Positions 28,612 to 39,647 of a DNA stretch of 64,000 nucleotides are shown here, piece by piece. The position numbers and the translations under genes are program-made. Source of the stretch: Muraenolepis orangiensis. Taxonomy: Eukaryota > Chordata > Actinopteri > Gadiformes > Muraenolepididae. A model generated the notes under the pieces. It did no database searches, had not been told where the DNA came from, and saw nothing but the letters and a program-made list of their open reading frames with translations. The stretch's first letter is position 1. Each line of letters begins with the position of its first letter. Location: contig CM051016.1 of the NCBI GenBank assembly GCA_027704905.1, positions 7,602,461-7,666,460 of the forward strand, read 5' to 3'.

Positions 28612-28819
28612 GTACCCCCCCCTCAACGGGCGCCTCCTGGCGTCCAACCCGGCTTGAAGGGGTGTTCCCGGTGGCAGTTGAGGGAAAATAACAGATCCCG
28701 ACTGTAGCAGCGCGGGGGCCAACCCCGCCCCTCTGGACCGTCTGCGTCCCAGTCGATGATCCGGGGGGGTGGAGGAGATTTGGTGGGCGGGTGGGGCCCG
28801 GGAAGAGAGCCACGGGGGG

Positions 28820-31775
28820 CTGCGGGCTGCGTGACGTCAGCAGACGGGGGCTGCGTGACGTCGTCGGGCGGGTACGGCGCGGCGTCAGCAGACGGGACCT
28901 GCGTGACGTCGTCGGGCGGATCCGGCGCGGCGTCAGCAGACGGGGGCTGCGTGACGTCGTCGGGCGGGTACGGCGCAGCGTCCGCAGACGGGGGCTGCGT
29001 GACGTCGTCAGGCGGGTACGGCGCGGCGTCAGCAGACGGGGGCTGCGTGACGTCGTCAGCCGGGTACGGCGCGGCGTCAGCAGACGGGGGCTGCGTGACG
29101 TCGTCGGGCGGGTACGGCACGGCGTCAGCAGACGGGGGCTGCGTGACGTCGTCGGGCGGATCCGGCGCGGCGTCAGCAGACGGGGGCTGCGTGACGTCGT
29201 CGGGCGGATCCGGCGCGGCGTCAGCAGACGGGGGTTGCGTGACGTCGACAGGCGGGAACGGCGCGGCGTCAGCAGACGGGGGCTGCGTGACGTCGTCAGG
29301 CGGATCCAGCGCGGCGTCAGCAGACGGGGGCTGCGTGACGTCGTCGGGCGGATCCGGCGCGGCGTCAGCAGACGGGGGCTGCGTGACGTCGTCGGGCGGG
29401 TCCGGCGCGGCGTCAGCAGACGGGGGCTGCGTGACGTCGTCGGGCGGATCCGGCGCAGCGTCAGCAGACGGGGGTTGCGTGACATCGTCGGGCGGGTACG
29501 GCGCGGCGTCAGCAGACGGGGGCTGCGTGACGTCGTCGGGCGGGTACGGCGCGGCGTCAGCAGACGGGGGCTGCGTGACGTCGTCGGGCGGATCCGGCGC
29601 GGCGTCAGCAGACGGAGGCTGCGTGACGTCGTCGGGCGGATACGGCGCGGCGTCAGCAGACGGGGGTTGCGTGACATCGTCGGGCGGGTACGGCGCGGCG
29701 TCAGCAGACGGGGGCTGCGTGACGTCGTCAGGCGGATCCGGCGCGGCGTCAGCAGACGGAGGCTGCGTGACGTCGTCGGGCGGGTACGGCGCGGCGTCAG
29801 CAGACGGGGGCCGCTTGACGTCCTCAGACGGGTGCGGAGCGACGTCCTCAAGCGGGTGCGGAGCGACGTCCTCAGGCGGGTGCGGAGCGACGTCCTCAGG
29901 CGGGTGCGGAGCGACGTCCTCAGGCGGGTGCGGAGCGACGTCCTCAGGCGGGTGCGGAGCGACGTCGTCAGCCGGGCGCGGAGCGGCGTCGTCAGCCGGG
30001 CGCGGAGCGACGTCGTCAGCCGGATGCGGAGCGGCGCCGTCAGCCGGGTGCGGAGCGGCGTCGTCCGCCGGGTGCGGAGCGGCGTCGTCAGCCGGGTGCG
30101 GAGCGACGTCGTCAGCCGGGTGCGGAGCGACGTCGTCAGCCGGGTGCGGAGCGGCGTCGTCAGCCGGGTGCGGAGCGACGTCGTCGGGCGGATACGGCGC
30201 GGCGTCAGCAGACGGGGGCCGCTTGACGTCGTCAGGCGGGTACGGCGCGGCGTCAGCAGACGGGGGCTGCGTGACGTCGTCGGGCGTGTACGGCGCGGCG
30301 TCAGCAGACGGGGGCCGCTTGACGTCATCAGGCGGATCCAGCGCGGCGTCAGCAGACGGGGGCTGCGTGACGTCGTCGGGCGGATCCGGCGCGGCGTCAG
30401 CAGACGGGGGCTGCGTGACGTCGTCGGGCGGGTCCGGCGCGGCGTCAGCAGACGGGGGCTGCGTGACGTCGTCGGGCGGATCCGGCGCAGCGTCAGCAGA
30501 CGGGGGTTGCGTGACATCGTCGGGCGGGTACGGCGCGGCGTCAGCAGACGGGGGCTGCGTGACGTCGTCGGGCGGATCCGGCGCGGCGTCAGCAGACGGA
30601 GGCTGCGTGACGTCGTCGGGCGGATACGGCGCGGCGTCAGCAGACGGGGGTTGCGTGACATCGTCGGGCGGGTACGGCGCGGCGTCAGCAGACGGGGGCT
30701 GCGTGACGTCGTCAGGCGGATCCGGCGCGGCGTCAGCAGACGGAGGCTGCGTGACGTCGTCGGGCGGGTACGGCGCGGCGTCAGCAGACGGGGGCCGCTT
30801 GACGTCCTCAGACGGGTGCGGAGCGACGTCCTCAAGCGGGTGCGGAGCGACGTCCTCAGGCGGGTGCGGAGCGACGTCCTCAGGCGGGTGCGGAGCGACG
30901 TCCTCAGGCGGGTGCGGAGCGACGTCCTCAGGCGGGTGCGGAGCGACGTCGTCAGCCGGGCGCGGAGCGGCGTCGTCAGCCGGGCGCGGAGCGACGTCGT
31001 CAGCCGGATGCGGAGCGGCGCCGTCAGCCGGGTGCGGAGCGGCGTCGTCCGCCGGGTGCGGAGCGGCGTCGTCAGCCGGGTGCGGAGCGACGTCGTCAGC
31101 CGGGTGCGGAGCGACGTCGTCAGCCGGGTGCGGAGCGGCGTCGTCAGCCGGGTGCGGAGCGACGTCGTCGGGCGGATACGGCGCGGCGTCAGCAGACGGG
31201 GGCCGCTTGACGTCGTCAGGCGGGTACGGCGCGGCGTCAGCAGACGGGGGCTGCGTGACGTCGTCGGGCGTGTACGGCGCGGCGTCAGCAGACGGGGGCC
31301 GCTTGACGTCATCAGGCGGGTACGGCGCGGTGTCAGCAGACGGGGGCTGCGTGACGTCGTCGGGCGGATCCGGCGCGGCGTCAGCAGACGGGGGCCGCTT
31401 GACGTCCTCAGACGGGTGCGGAGCGACGTCCTCAAGCGGGTGCGGAGCGACGTCCTCAGGCGGGTGCGGAGCGACGTCCTCAGGCGGGTGCGGAGCGACG
31501 TCCTCAGGCGGGTGCGGAGCGACGTCGTCAGCCGGGCGCGGAGCGGCGTCGTCAGCCGGGCGCGGAGCGACGTCGTCAGCCGGATGCGGAGCGGCGCCGT
31601 CAGCCGGGTGCGGAGCGGCGTCGTCCGCCGGGTGCGGAGCGGCGTCGTCAGCCGGGTGCGGAGCGACGTCGTCAGCCGGGTGCGGAGCGACGTCGTCAGC
31701 CGGGTGCGGAGCGGCGGCGTCAGCCGGGTGCGGAGCGACGTCGTCAGCCGGATGCGGAGCGGCGCCGTCAGCCTC
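28820..31775. repeat. CpG-rich 24/48-bp minisatellite with higher-order repeats
   Basis: 48-bp units (gcgtgacgtcgtcgggcggg + tacggcgcggcgtcagcaga + cgggggct) alternate with blocks of 24-bp units (gacgtcctcaggcgggtgcg + gagc). A block of about 1 kb starting near 29,303 is repeated near 30,335; its internal landmarks differ by one 48-bp unit. A third partial block begins near 31,380. Several frames on both strands stay open for about 950-1,010 codons because the unit is a multiple of three and lacks stops. Confidence 0.95.
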
Positions 31776-32476
31776 TCTTCACCGTTACTCTCGATAAGAG
31801 CTCCCCGGTAATTATAATTACATGTCTAGTACCTGTCGCTATTCCGACCTCCCGGTATCTAGTCTTCTCGCTCATCCCTGATCTTCCGCCTGTCTGGTAC
31901 ATGTCGCTACTCGACCTCCCGGTACCCAGACTCCTCCCCCGTCCCGGACTACTCGCCGGTCTACTACCTGCCGGTACTCCCCAGGTGAGGGGATCAGCAA
32001 TCAGCCACGGCAACTGCCGATAGGTGCGTGTGTGCGCCGCCAGCGCACGTGGCTTGCCCACGCCCCCTGTCAACCACCGTAACACTTGTTGACATGCGTG
32101 TGTGTGCGCTGCCAGCGCACGTGGCTTGGCCATGCCCCCTGTCAACCATCGTAACCGTGACAATAAACAACACTATAAACTATACTATGTACTATACTAA
32201 ATACTATAAACAACACTGTACTTTAAGAATTCGGCATACAATACAAATAAATAGGCAGTGACTGATGGATGATGTATACAATTGTAGTGAAATTGAAGTC
32301 TAGCCTTGGAATGTGGCCCTTGGAGGGTCAGAGCTGTGGCGGGGCAGGAGCCACAGGGCCAATTGAACGCCATCTTGGTTCTGAGAGCCAGCCGGGTGGA
32401 GGAACTGAATGTGTAGAACCAAGATGGCCGCTAGGTACATAAGGCACATTGCTTTCACTTTTATTTTGTCTTGGTT

Positions 32477-32764
32477 TTAAATGGTGTGATCCGTCGCTGA
32501 GGATCCCGTATCCACGAGAGCATGGACTAAATTCCCCTCTACCTCCACCAGCAGACGACATCCAGGAGGTAGCTGTGGTTGTGTCCCAGGGTCTGGTCCT
32601 TTTAAACAATTATTCCAAGCAGGGGAGGGGGGAAGAGGTTCAGTGGCTGGGACAGAAGTATTCCCCTCTACTCCAGTCCTGCCTCGTTTCCCAGCGACGG
32701 TTGATGCTGGTCTAGGGAGAGAGGGCAATGATACTGTATGTGACCTCTCTGGCCACAACTCCAA
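32477..32764 (-). pseudogene. Retropepsin-like aspartic protease fragment
   Basis: The frame contains LLVEVEGNLVHALVDTGSSA. The D-T-G-S active-site motif after a hydrophobic strand is diagnostic of LTR-retrotransposon proteases. It ends soon after at a stop and has no downstream RT. Confidence 0.8.
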
Positions 32765-33265
32765 CAGGTTTGGGACTGTGGCTCTGGTGAGATGCGGCTC
32801 CCCTGTGTCACTGGGAGTCTAGGGGTCTGTCGGAGGGGAGCTGGTGGCTTGGGGTGGCCAAGTAAGGCCTGTTGGGGCATTGGTTCCAAGCCTTCCTCAA
32901 AAATCTGTTCAACCTTCTGTGCTCTCTCCAGGGCCTCCAACAAGGAGAGCAGGTTACTGAGGCGGACCCGCAGGGTGTGCGGGGTCAGCCCACTGACGAA
33001 GGCCTCTTTAGCCAGGATAAACCGCTGCTCCTCATTGAACTCTACGGGCCAGATGTCGTAGCTCTGCTGCATAGACCCCTAGCTTCTCTCCCCTCCGGCG
33101 CACTCGCTCGTTGAACTGTCGCCTAGCAGCTGCTTGTGATGTTGGTTCCCCAAACTGTCTCTCTCTAGCCCGAGCTATGGATTGGGGGTCGCTCATCTCC
33201 ACATCCGAGAGGTCAAGCAGTACCCTCCTAGCCTCTCCTTCCAGGGCCGCGGCCAGTTGCTGCAC
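32668..33265 (-). pseudogene. Gag-like fragments with CCHC zinc knuckle
   Basis: Two frames cover it. The first (33,265-33,032) gives ARRVLLDLSDVEMSDPQS and FNERVRRRGEKLGVYAAEL. The second (33,072-32,668) gives YDIWPVEFNEEQRFILAKE and the zinc knuckle CWSCGQRGHIQYHC. The frame change near 33,050 breaks gag. Confidence 0.8.
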
Positions 33266-33489
33266 TCTCGGTTCTGCCCCACTGGTTAGCTCTGGCTAAG
33301 AGGTGGATTGTGTCCAGTTCGTTTCCCACCCCGTATTGCCATCATAGCGACCCACCCTGACCATGTGTCTCTTCTCTGATTAACACTTGTGGGTGACGCA
33401 ATAACTCCTGCCATGGCAGTAGTTAGAGCATTTGAAAGAGCAGTTAATAACTGTAATAAGGGGCATGAGCGGCGTGAGGGGGAGAAGAG

Positions 33490-33768
33490 TTAGTTTGGCT
33501 CAGCATTAGCGCAGGGGGAGCAGGTGTCACTCCTTTGGGTCCCCCCTTGTGTGACTTGCCCACTAACGTGGTTGACGTGGGACCCAGCCACCGCACTTTG
33601 GTCTGGAGCTAAATGCTGGCTAGCATCAGAGGAGTTGGTTGGGGTTGCTAAGCTAAGTCGGGTAACAGTAGCTGTGGGGTGACCATCTACAAGCTGGCCT
33701 GAACAGCAAACTTCAGAGTCAGGTGGGTTAGCGTTAGCTTGTTCCTCTGCACACATTTCACTGTACAT
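33490..33768 (-). pseudogene. Possible N-terminal gag remnant
   Basis: Open frame of about 90 residues (VDGHPTATVTRLSLATPTN) between the primer site and the clearer gag fragments. It has no recognisable domain and is assigned by position only. Confidence 0.35.
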
Positions 33769-34086
33769 TGTTCATTCAGCCATCCTCTAAACATTTCTAT
33801 CTCAAGACTGTGTGCGGCAGTTTGGGCTCTTAATGAAAGTATTTATGCCCATCCGAAGCCTCCCCTACCTTCCTCCGCTGTTCATCCGTGTCCATGAGGT
33901 TGTAGGCTGCCGCCCCCTCGTTCTCCGTTCCCGCGTCAGACTCACCTCCCGACATCCCTGCTTGCTCCGGCCGTTCCGTGAGTCCACCGTGTCCCATCAC
34001 TTTCACTCTTCTCTCCGATGCTGGAGGAGTTAACATTCCTCTCCCGTCCATCGTCTCTTTCCAGCTAGCTACCGGCGACGTAAGCA

Positions 34087-34105
34087 AATCCCACTTCTGA
34101 CACCA
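34087..34105 (-). promoter_or_regulatory. Primer-binding site, tRNA-Leu type
   Basis: On - TGGTGTCAGAAGTGGGATT starts one base after the LTR end. It is complementary to the 3' end of vertebrate tRNA-Leu(CAA) including CCA, from memory of that tRNA. This fixes the element's orientation. Confidence 0.75.
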
Positions 34106-34106
34106 A

Positions 34107-34586
34107 TGTGACGCTTTAGCGGTGGTAGCCAGCTTGATACAGAAGACGGAGACAATGTTCTTATTCGATAGCCAAACTGACCCAGATTGATTGCCTGCCG
34201 CAGCTCACAACTAACCCTGGGGTTGAAATGTCCACTCTTAAAAACAATAAACCAGGGTGGCAAGCCCAAATCGATATTCCTCCAACAAAAGTAATCAGTG
34301 TCTCTCTCTGCACCACACTACTCCTCCAAGTCTCACACACACTCCCCTCTCCCATCTTTTCCCCCCCTCTCCTCCAACTCCCATTCTAACTCTCACGTGA
34401 CTCTTTAACTCACGTTCACACGCAACCCGCTCCCCCTCTAGCGCTCGCAGCCAATGACCTTCTATAGTGGACACTTCCCCCCAAACACATGCAGGTAAAC
34501 AAACACACACACACAACTCCCAATGAACTCCCAAACCCCCTTTGTTCTGGAGGGAGACCCATTGTGGGCCAGGCCACAGCGTTACA
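34107..34586 (-). mobile_element. 5' LTR of the broken Gypsy-type element
   Basis: 480 bp, TGTAACGCT ... AGCGTCACA on -, a near-perfect terminal inverted repeat, directly followed by the primer-binding site. Confidence 0.8.
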
Positions 34587-34612
34587 ATATTATACATACA
34601 TTGTACATACGT

Positions 34613-34785
34613 TGTCACAATCGCTATTCACCCTGCCTCCACCAGAGGGCAGCATCAGCCCGTGGTAATTCTCACCCTTCACCTGCAGCGCATCTCAATC
34701 AACCTATTTAATAATTCTATTTAAGCCCACCTCCACACTCTCTTCACCAGATTGTTCCGGATTGTTCCTCACTCAATCCGTGACA
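34613..34785 (+). mobile_element. Solo LTR (Gypsy-type), internally deleted copy
   Basis: 173 bp, TGTCACAATCGC ... CAATCCGTGACA, flanked by TACGT/TACAT (5-bp duplication with one change). It is the same insertion as 49,383-50,171, carried by the locus duplication, but without the 69-bp minisatellite. It contains a CTCF-like core at 34,639. Confidence 0.85.
34639..34652 (+). promoter_or_regulatory. CTCF-like motif in the solo LTR (copy 1)
   Basis: CCACCAGAGGGCAG fits the CTCF core consensus. An identical copy is at 49,409-49,422. Confidence 0.5.
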
Positions 34786-34869
34786 TACATACATACATAT
34801 TATACAAAAGTATGTATTGAACATACATACATGCATACATACATATTATTAAAAACAATCCTTTATTCA

Positions 34870-35735
34870 GAATTTGGGAAACTACTTAAAACCTCTGTTG
34901 AATTAAAGCTATGGTGTGTATCTCTGGATGGCTAAATGACCCATGTGTGTCAGACTGACTTCATGTCACTTCATAAAATACTACTTCAGGGGGATGTCCA
35001 GGTTTCTGCTCTTAAAAACATCTAAAAGTATGTCTCAAAAGACATTCAGTATCTCTCAGGGAGACGTAGGAACTCTAGGAGGCAGAGTGGTGGGAACATA
35101 TTTATCATGGTTGTCTATGAGTCAAAGGCCAAACTGACCTCACTAAAAGATGTTGTATATTAAACATATTCTGTTAGCAGTAAACTGTAGTGATTCAAAT
35201 GATGTCCTCATTCAGCAGATGTGCAGCTGTGTCTCTTGAGGGACTAAATGCTAGTGGAAATGTAGGGCTGATGTTTTCATAAGAGTCTCTGGAGATTCCA
35301 GTCATAGCAGTATGTGTGCATGTCCACAAGCCAAGTCAGCGCTTCCCTCTTGTGTCAAACCAGAGTCATTACCATAACCAGTGATTCCATGAACTAAACT
35401 CTGCTCAGGTCCATCTTTAATAATAGCTTACAGCTTCAGGACTAGTCTGCTTGTCATTGGGTCAGCCTGGTAGCAGACAGAGGCTAGTGTTTAGTGTTGT
35501 TCCTCTTGGCATGCTTAGCTGCCAGGATGAGGGCTGTGAGGGTGGACCGAGGCTCGGCTCGGAATCCAAGATAGAGTCCAAGATAGAAGCTTTGTGATTA
35601 TGAGGAGCAAAGTGGTGTTGTTGTGTTGAACTTTCTTGAAGGGGGTAAACAGAGCAAAGTGTATTGTGGAGTGACCAGGCTGACAAGGCCCTCCACATGG
35701 GCTGGGGAGAGATGTCAGCACAGAGGACAGCCACA
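34870..35735 (+). repeat. Duplicated flank F1 of the Ig light-chain locus
   Basis: Nearly identical to 50,330-51,165 and more distantly related to the sequence downstream of both C exons (46,090-46,745 and 59,440-60,105), for example gactgacttcatgtcacttc and gagtctctggagatt. It marks the 3' flank of a light-chain unit whose C exon is not in the window. Confidence 0.8.
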
Positions 35736-35754
35736 GCTCACCACAGAGACGGGG

Positions 35755-36060
35755 TTAGTGGTAGTTGAGGTAGTAGTTGTATTTCATATGTGGTCGTTGA
35801 GGTAGTTGTTGTATGTAATATATTGTAGTTCAGGTAGTTGTATATACTATGTGGTAGTTGAGGTAGTATCTGTATGTTATATGCAGTAGTTGAGGTAGTA
35901 GTTGTATGTTATATGCAGTAGTTGAGGTAGTAGTTGTATGTTATATGCGGTAGTTGAGGTAGTAGTTGTATGTTATATGTGGTAGTTGAGGTAGTATGTG
36001 TATGTAATATATGGTGGTTCAGGTAGTTATATATAACATGTGGTAGTTGAGGTAGTAGTT
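35755..36060. repeat. 32-bp minisatellite, short array
   Basis: Units of the ggtagttgaggtagtagttg type; same family as the large arrays at 40.3, 54.0 and 60.9 kb. Confidence 0.9.
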
Positions 36061-36170
36061 GACTGCAGTGTATATCAGAGGTTTGGGAGCTTCTCCAGGT
36101 TTCTGGATGTACAGGCTGAGATCAGCACCAATATCTGAGCTCCCTGTGGCAGACCAACAGTCTTGGATTT
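36061..36170 (-). pseudogene. Immunoglobulin light-chain V pseudogene fragment
   Basis: The - strand reads CWSATGSSDIGADLSLYIQK, then PGEAPKPLIYTA, matching the FR1 cysteine, CDR1, FR2 (usually WYQQKPGEAPKLLIY) and start of CDR2. The conserved FR2 tryptophan is replaced by leucine. FR1 upstream is frameshifted and FR3, CDR3 and RSS are missing, cut off at the minisatellite. It differs clearly from V1 and V2. Confidence 0.8.
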
Positions 36171-37225
36171 TCCTGTTGTGTCAGGAATGAACCGGCAGAT
36201 GATTCTGGAATAAGAAGTGGATGATGAGCCTTTTGAACCAATGTAAGACAGTCTACAGTAGAACATTAGTCTAGAGCACTTTTTGAGCAGAGAAGGGAGA
36301 AAATACAGGAGGATAAACACAGAATAGAGCCCAAGAAGATGAGACATATTCTGTGTAATATGATACATAATATGACAGAGCCATAACTCTCACCATTAAT
36401 AAGAAAGGCCAACACTGCTAGCAAGGCTGTGGACGACCTCACCTTGCTGTGTGTGTGTGTGTGTGTGATGCCTGGCAGCTAGCATACTTAACTCTTGGCG
36501 TACTCAGAAGTACTCAAAAGTCATGCTAAATAGCGGGCATGTGGGCGGACGTCCACCTGCTTAGAGAGATATGAAAGTGAGAGAGATAAGGTTGAATGAG
36601 TGCAGGACTTTGGAAAGGAAAATTCATATCTTGGTTATAAATATATTCTGAAATGTGTCAGGTTCTCCAAAATGAAATACAAATAAAAAATATTTATGAA
36701 TGTGAAAATAATGAATGTATATAAAACCAAAAGTCTTACTCTAGTCATAGAGTTAGAAACAGGGCTAGTGTTTAAACATTGGTTTCTATTCATGTGTTCA
36801 AATTGCTTAACATTAGTATCCATGTGATATAAAGTGATAGCTGTATTTTGATCAAATCATTGTATTTGATGAGTTTATATCACAACAAGAAGATTTCAGT
36901 CTAATGCATAGCTAGATTGTATTCAAGGTGAGGTCCTCTAAGGTGAGAGTGTGTCACATGACCACCTAACCCTACCACTCTGGAGCCCTACAAGCAGTGA
37001 CAACAGATGAACAAGTCTTAAGACTCAACATTGTGGTGTTATTGTACTGTTAGGTGTGCAGTACTACAAGGACTACAGGCGACTTGTTATGATGTCATGG
37101 GGGGGGGGGGGGGTAGGGGATCAGCACCTGAGAGCATGTTAAAGAGTAAATCACCTTAATAAAGATCCACATTCTAGATTCAGTTAGAGACTCACGGCTA
37201 TTCATTAACACGACAGACATCTTTG
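36171..37225. other. No gene seen (possible V upstream remnants)
   Basis: Unique sequence. It includes a short TG run at 36,448-36,466 and poly-G at 37,100-37,113. Possible remains of the V pseudogene's leader region could not be confirmed. Confidence 0.5.
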
Positions 37226-38215
37226 ATTTGTAGGTAGCAGTTGTATGTCAGGAGGGTCAAGGTGAGGTACTAGTTGTATGTTAGTAAGGTCAAGCTGAGG
37301 TACAGTTGTATGTTAGTAGGTCAAGCTGAGGTACTAGTTGTATGTAGTAGGTCAAGTGAGGTACTAGTTGTATGTAGTAAGGTCAGGTGAGGTACTAGTT
37401 GTATGTTAGTAAGGTCAAGGTGAGGTACTAGTTGTATGTTAGTAAGGTCAAGTTGAGGTACTAGTTGTATGTCATTAGGGTCAAGGTGAGGTACTAGTTG
37501 TATGTTAGTATGGTCAAGCTGAGGTACTAGTTGTATGTTAGTAAGGTCAAGTTGAGGTACTAGTTGTATGTCATTAGGGTCAAGGTGAGGTACTAGTTGT
37601 ATGTTAGTATGGTCAAGCTGAGGTACTAGTTGTATGTTAGTAAGGTCAAGCTGAGGTACAAGTTGTATGTTAGTAAGGTCAGGTTGAGGTACTAGTTGTA
37701 TGTAAGTAAGGTCAAGGTGAGGTACTAGTTGTATGTTAGTAAGGTCAAGGTGAGGTACTAGTTGTATGTTAGTAAGGTCAAGTTGAGGTACTAGTTGTAT
37801 GTCATTAGGGTCAAGGTGAGGTACTAGTTGTATGTTAGTATGGTCAAGCTGAGGTACTAGTTGTATGTTAGTAAGGTCAAGTTGAGGTACTAGTTGTATG
37901 TTAGTAAGGTCAAGCTGAGGTACTAGTTGTATGTTAGTAAGGTCAAGTTGAGGTACTAGTTGTATGTTAGTAAGGTCAGGTTGAGGTGCTAGTTGTATGT
38001 TAGTAAGGTCAAGCTGAGGTACTAGTTGTACGTAAGTAAGGTCAAGTTGAGGTACTAGTTATATGTTATTAAGGTCTGGTTGAGGTACTAGTTGTATGTT
38101 TGTAAGGTCAAGCTGAGGTACTAGTTGTATGTAAGTAAGGTCAGGTTGAGGTACTAGTTGTATGTAAGTAAGGTCAGGTTGAGGTACTAGTTGTATGTAA
38201 GTAAGGTCAGATTGA
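37226..38215. repeat. 33-bp minisatellite (GTCAAGCTGAGGTACTAGTT...)n
   Basis: About 30 units of gtcaagctgaggtactagtt + gtatgttagtaag. It is a diverged relative of the 32-bp family (shared gttgaggta ... tagttgtatgt). It grades into 32-bp-type units from 38,216 to 38,520. Confidence 0.93.
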
Positions 38216-38520
38216 GTTAGTAGTTGTATGTAATACATTAAAGTTGAGGTAGTATTAGTATTTAATATGATGTAGTTGAGGTATAAGTTGCATGTAATAC
38301 ATTGTAGTTGAGGTCGTAGTTGTATGTTATACGTTGTAATTGAGGTAGCATGTATTTGTGGTAATTGAGGTGGTAGTTGTATGTAATATGTGGTAGTTGA
38401 GGTAGTAGTTGTAATATGTGGTAGTTGAGGTAGTAGTTGTGTATAATTTGTGGGAGTTGACATAGTAGCTTTATATAGTATGTGTTAGTTAAGGTAGTAC
38501 TTGTGTATATCATATGTGGT

Positions 38521-39190
38521 AGTGGAGGTAGTCACCATCATCAAGTTTGCCGACGACACAACGGTGGTGGGCCTCATCAAAAACAAGGATGAGGCAGCCT
38601 ACAGGGAGGAGGTCCAACACCTGGTGGCGTGGTGACAACAACCTGGCCCTCAACACCAAGAAGACCAAGGAGCTCATCGTCCACTTCAGGAAGACCAGAG
38701 CTGGCGCACACGCCCTCATCCTCATCAACGGAGCGGAGGTCGAGCGTGTCTCCAGCTTCAAATTCCTGGGGGTCCACATCTCCTGGTCCCTCAATACGGC
38801 CTCACTGGTAAAGAAGGCTCACCGGCGTCTCTTCTTCCTGAGGAGACTGAGGAAAGCCCACCTGTCCCCTCAGATTCTGGTGAACTTTTACCGGTGTGCT
38901 ATTGAAAGCATTCTCACCAACTGCATCACAGTGTGGTACGGGAACTGCACTGTTTCTGACCGGAAAGCGCTGCAGAGGGTGGTGAAAACCACCCAACGCA
39001 TCCTTGGGTGGACTACCCCTCCCTGCAATAAATGATACCCACCACAAACGGTGTCTGAGGAAGGCACAAAAAATAGTGGATGACCCCTCTCACCCCAACC
39101 ATGGACTGTTAGCCCTCCTCCCCTCCGGGAGGCGCTATAGAAACCTTTGTTCCAAGTCAAGCAGGCTTAGGAACAGCTTCTTCCCTGAAC
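38521..39190 (+). pseudogene. Rex1-like LINE, C-terminal RT half (unit 1)
   Basis: It starts VTIIKFADDTTVVGLI, containing the catalytic FADD box, with an early in-frame TGA, then LNTKKTKELIVHFRKT, FKFLGVHIS, RRLFFLRRLRKAHLSPQIL and ESILTNCITVWYGNCTVSD. After a frameshift near 39,030 it continues THHKRCLRKAQKIVDDPSHP, then LLALLPSGRRYRN. It is 5'-truncated and inactive. The RRLFFLRRL and FADD context fits the Rex1 family. Unit 2 (51,770) holds the other half. Confidence 0.85.
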
Positions 39191-39194
39191 TCTG

Positions 39195-39480
39195 CACCAC
39201 GAAGACAGCCCCCACCTCCCCTGCTGCCCCCCCCCCTGCTGCCACCCCTCTGCTGACCCCCCCCACCTCTGCTGTCCCCCCCCCCCTCTGCTGTCCCCCC
39301 CCCCTGCTGCCCCCCCTCTGCTGCACCCCCCCTCCTGCCCCCCCCCGGGGCTGCACCCCCCCCTGATACCCCCCCCCCCTGCTGCTGCACCTCCCCCTGC
39401 TGCCCCCCCCTCTGCTGCCCCCCCCCACTGCTGCCCCCCCCTCTGCTGCCCCCCCCCCCTGCTGCCCCCCCCCTCTACTC
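39195..39480. repeat. C-rich (CCCCCCCTGCTG)n tract in the LINE 3' region
   Basis: Variable poly-C plus TGCTG/TCTGCTG units. The same tract, longer, follows the unit 2 LINE half. Confidence 0.9.
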
Positions 39481-39616
39481 AACACCTATAATAATCACCA
39501 CCAATGTCTTTGACTAACTGTAAAAAAGAAGAAAGAAAAAACAAACTGTAAAAACAAACTGTATCACAACTACCTTCCTCTCTATACTTTACATCTACTA
39601 TATCATTCTCTAACGG

Positions 39617-39647
<31 letters not shown>

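Larger units (their letters stand above)
28227..32162 (-). mobile_element. LTR-bounded element whose interior is a giant minisatellite
   Basis: On - the right boundary begins TGTCACGGTTACGATGG (32,162) and the left LTR ends CACGCGTGACA (28,227). The flanks ATATA and ATAAA could be a decayed 5-bp target duplication. The interior next to the 3' LTR has a polypurine tract (GAGGGGGGGGGTAC on -) and a short reading frame ending PFKPGWTPGGAR. The rest, where gag/pol is expected, is a 24/48-bp minisatellite. The 5' LTR is incomplete and partly duplicated (32,030-32,162). No RT or integrase is present. Confidence 0.7.
32290..34586 (-). mobile_element. Broken Gypsy-type retrotransposon: 5' LTR, primer site, gag, protease
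   Basis: Read on -, the order is LTR (34,586-34,107), primer-binding site, 5' leader and gag-like frames (33,768-33,490; 33,265-33,032; 33,072-32,668) with frameshifts between them, then a protease frame ending about 32,477. No RT, RNase H, integrase or 3' LTR follows; the LTR-minisatellite element and its LINE host lie there instead. Confidence 0.8.

Noticed and set aside
28756..31811. Reading frames of about 950-1,013 codons on both strands
   Set aside because: They are produced by a CpG-rich minisatellite whose unit is 24/48 bp and stop-free in several frames. There is no start context, domain or splice support.
38547..39035. Separate host gene with RT similarity
   Set aside because: It contains an in-frame stop and a frameshift and is followed by a LINE 3' UTR and tail, so it is a dead retrotransposon.
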